From Bacteroidetes bacterium QS_3_64_15 (lineage in GTDB: Bacteria > Bacteroidota > Rhodothermia > Rhodothermales > Salinibacteraceae), in NCBI GenBank assembly GCA_003022565.1, contig PXTN01000074.1:1-49641 (forward strand): a stretch of 49,641 nucleotides of DNA, in the 5' to 3' direction. Positions 48,519-49,641 of the stretch are shown piece by piece. The notes beneath the pieces are model-generated. The model ran no database searches, was not told where the DNA came from, and worked only from the letters and a program-made list of their open reading frames with translations. The stretch's first letter is position 1. Each line of letters begins with the position of its first letter. A program made the translations under genes and the position numbers.

Positions 48519-49400
48519 TCAAGAAGAGCCGTAGGCGCCCTGCCAGATGTCCGCAATGAAACCGGCCAACTCGTCCAGGGAGCTCTCGTCGCGCAGGTAG
48601 CCCTTGTGGGAGAGGGGGTTCCAGCTTTTGTACCATTTCCCAACATCCATCTCACGATCTTCGAGGTAGCCGTCCTCCGCCATCTCCTTGTAGCGCTCGG
48701 TGAGCCGACTGATCGGGTAGCCCAGTACGTCGTTTTCGTCGTAGATGTTGAGCCATTTCGGCTGGACCGCTGGGTACCGTTCCTCCAGTGCATTCCCGGG
48801 AAACCGAATGGACTTGTATTCGTCGCCGAATCGAAGACGCCAGATGGCGAGGGGGTTGCCGTAGGTCACGAACAGCGCCAGGGTCTCGCCGCGCTCCAGG
48901 GCCGTCTCCAGGTTCGCAAGTGCATCCTCGGACTCTCCAGCGCGAGTTCCCTCGTGCTGCATGTCGTAGAGGTAGTTGTGGGCCACCACCGATCCCATGC
49001 TGTGAGCGACCATGCAGAGAGGAGCCTCCGACCCAGCCTTCTCCGCCAGCGTTTCGAACGACTCGGCCATCGTTCGGTGAACCTCCATGTACAGCTCTTT
49101 CCGCCCCTCGCTCGGCTGGTAGGCCAGGGTGTCGCCGGCAACGTTGAAAATGAAGCGGCGAATCCCTAGGTGGCCCATGTCACCGGCGCTTGTGACGCGG
49201 TCCCAGACCTCTTCCTCGCGCTCGCGCGTCAGATCGGCCCAGTACACCGGCTGGATCGAGAGGTCGGCACGGGAGCGCGCCTCCTCCGGCAGATGGGTCG
49301 GAAACCGGTCCTGCAGGGTGCGGCTGATGTCTTCTGCAAAGTCCGGATCTTTGTACCCGGTGCCGTGGATGACGGCGACGGCAATGCTTTTTTGATCCAT
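48519..49400 (-). CDS. alpha/beta-hydrolase-like protein
   Basis: VAVIHGTGYKD; MVAHSMGSVVAHNYLYDM nucleophile elbow. Confidence 0.7.
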   Translation of the reverse strand: MDQKSIAVAVIHGTGYKDPDFAEDISRTLQDRFPTHLPEEARSRADLSIQPVYWADLTREREEEVWDRVTSAGDMGHLGIRRFIFNVAGDTLAYQPSEGRKELYMEVHRTMAESFETLAEKAGSEAPLCMVAHSMGSVVAHNYLYDMQHEGTRAGESEDALANLETALERGETLALFVTYGNPLAIWRLRFGDEYKSIRFPGNALEERYPAVQPKWLNIYDENDVLGYPISRLTERYKEMAEDGYLEDREMDVGKWYKSWNPLSHKGYLRDESSLDELAGFIADIWQGAYGSS

Positions 49401-49641
49401 TGAGACTGTAGGAGTATAAACAAACGTGGGTACTGGAACTTGACGGCAAGCGCAACCGCTGTTGCGTGCCAAAAATCTACGGGGGGCCTCCCTCATGGTT
49501 GCCCAGTCAAGAACTACCCTCCAAAACATCTTGACTTCTTCCCCACGGTACACGACAATAGTCGGACGGGTTTTCAAAATAGAACGGGCCTGATGCCCGG
49601 CAGTACAGATCGTGAACCTATTCGCGATCTTTGCCGACACC

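Overview
The window is a gene-dense, GC-rich chromosomal segment. Acidic protein tails, an amphi-Trp domain protein and gene content suggest a Salinibacter-like halophilic Rhodothermota/Bacteroidota; this taxonomic guess is inference. On the minus strand it carries an F-type ATP synthase cluster (AtpZ-like, AtpI-like, atpB-E-F-H-A and the start of atpG). Directly upstream and codirectional is an Mrp Na+/H+ antiporter cluster in the order F-G-A-B-C-D, with no recognisable mrpE. The rest is mostly housekeeping: hemE, clpC, rplU-rpmA, dapF, phoH, panC-panD, a PpiD-type isomerase, MtfA, MscS, OsmC, TlpA, bacilliredoxin and others. One aldo/keto reductase is broken by a 1-nt deletion plus a frame-restoring 10-bp tandem duplication. 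I saw no tRNA, rRNA, CRISPR, transposase or defence genes. The most unusual signal is between the genes. Many gaps just 3' of stop codons hold short iteron tracts with about 7-bp periodicity whose sequence is private to each locus, and in at least four loci (atpA, atpH, DLH/hemE, phoH) these form inverted pairs. A second family is two long imperfect hairpins (15380-15536 and 35000-35161) that share a 25/29-identical core but have unrelated, internally complementary arms. A third is a 35/36-bp repeat found in two divergent intergenic regions.
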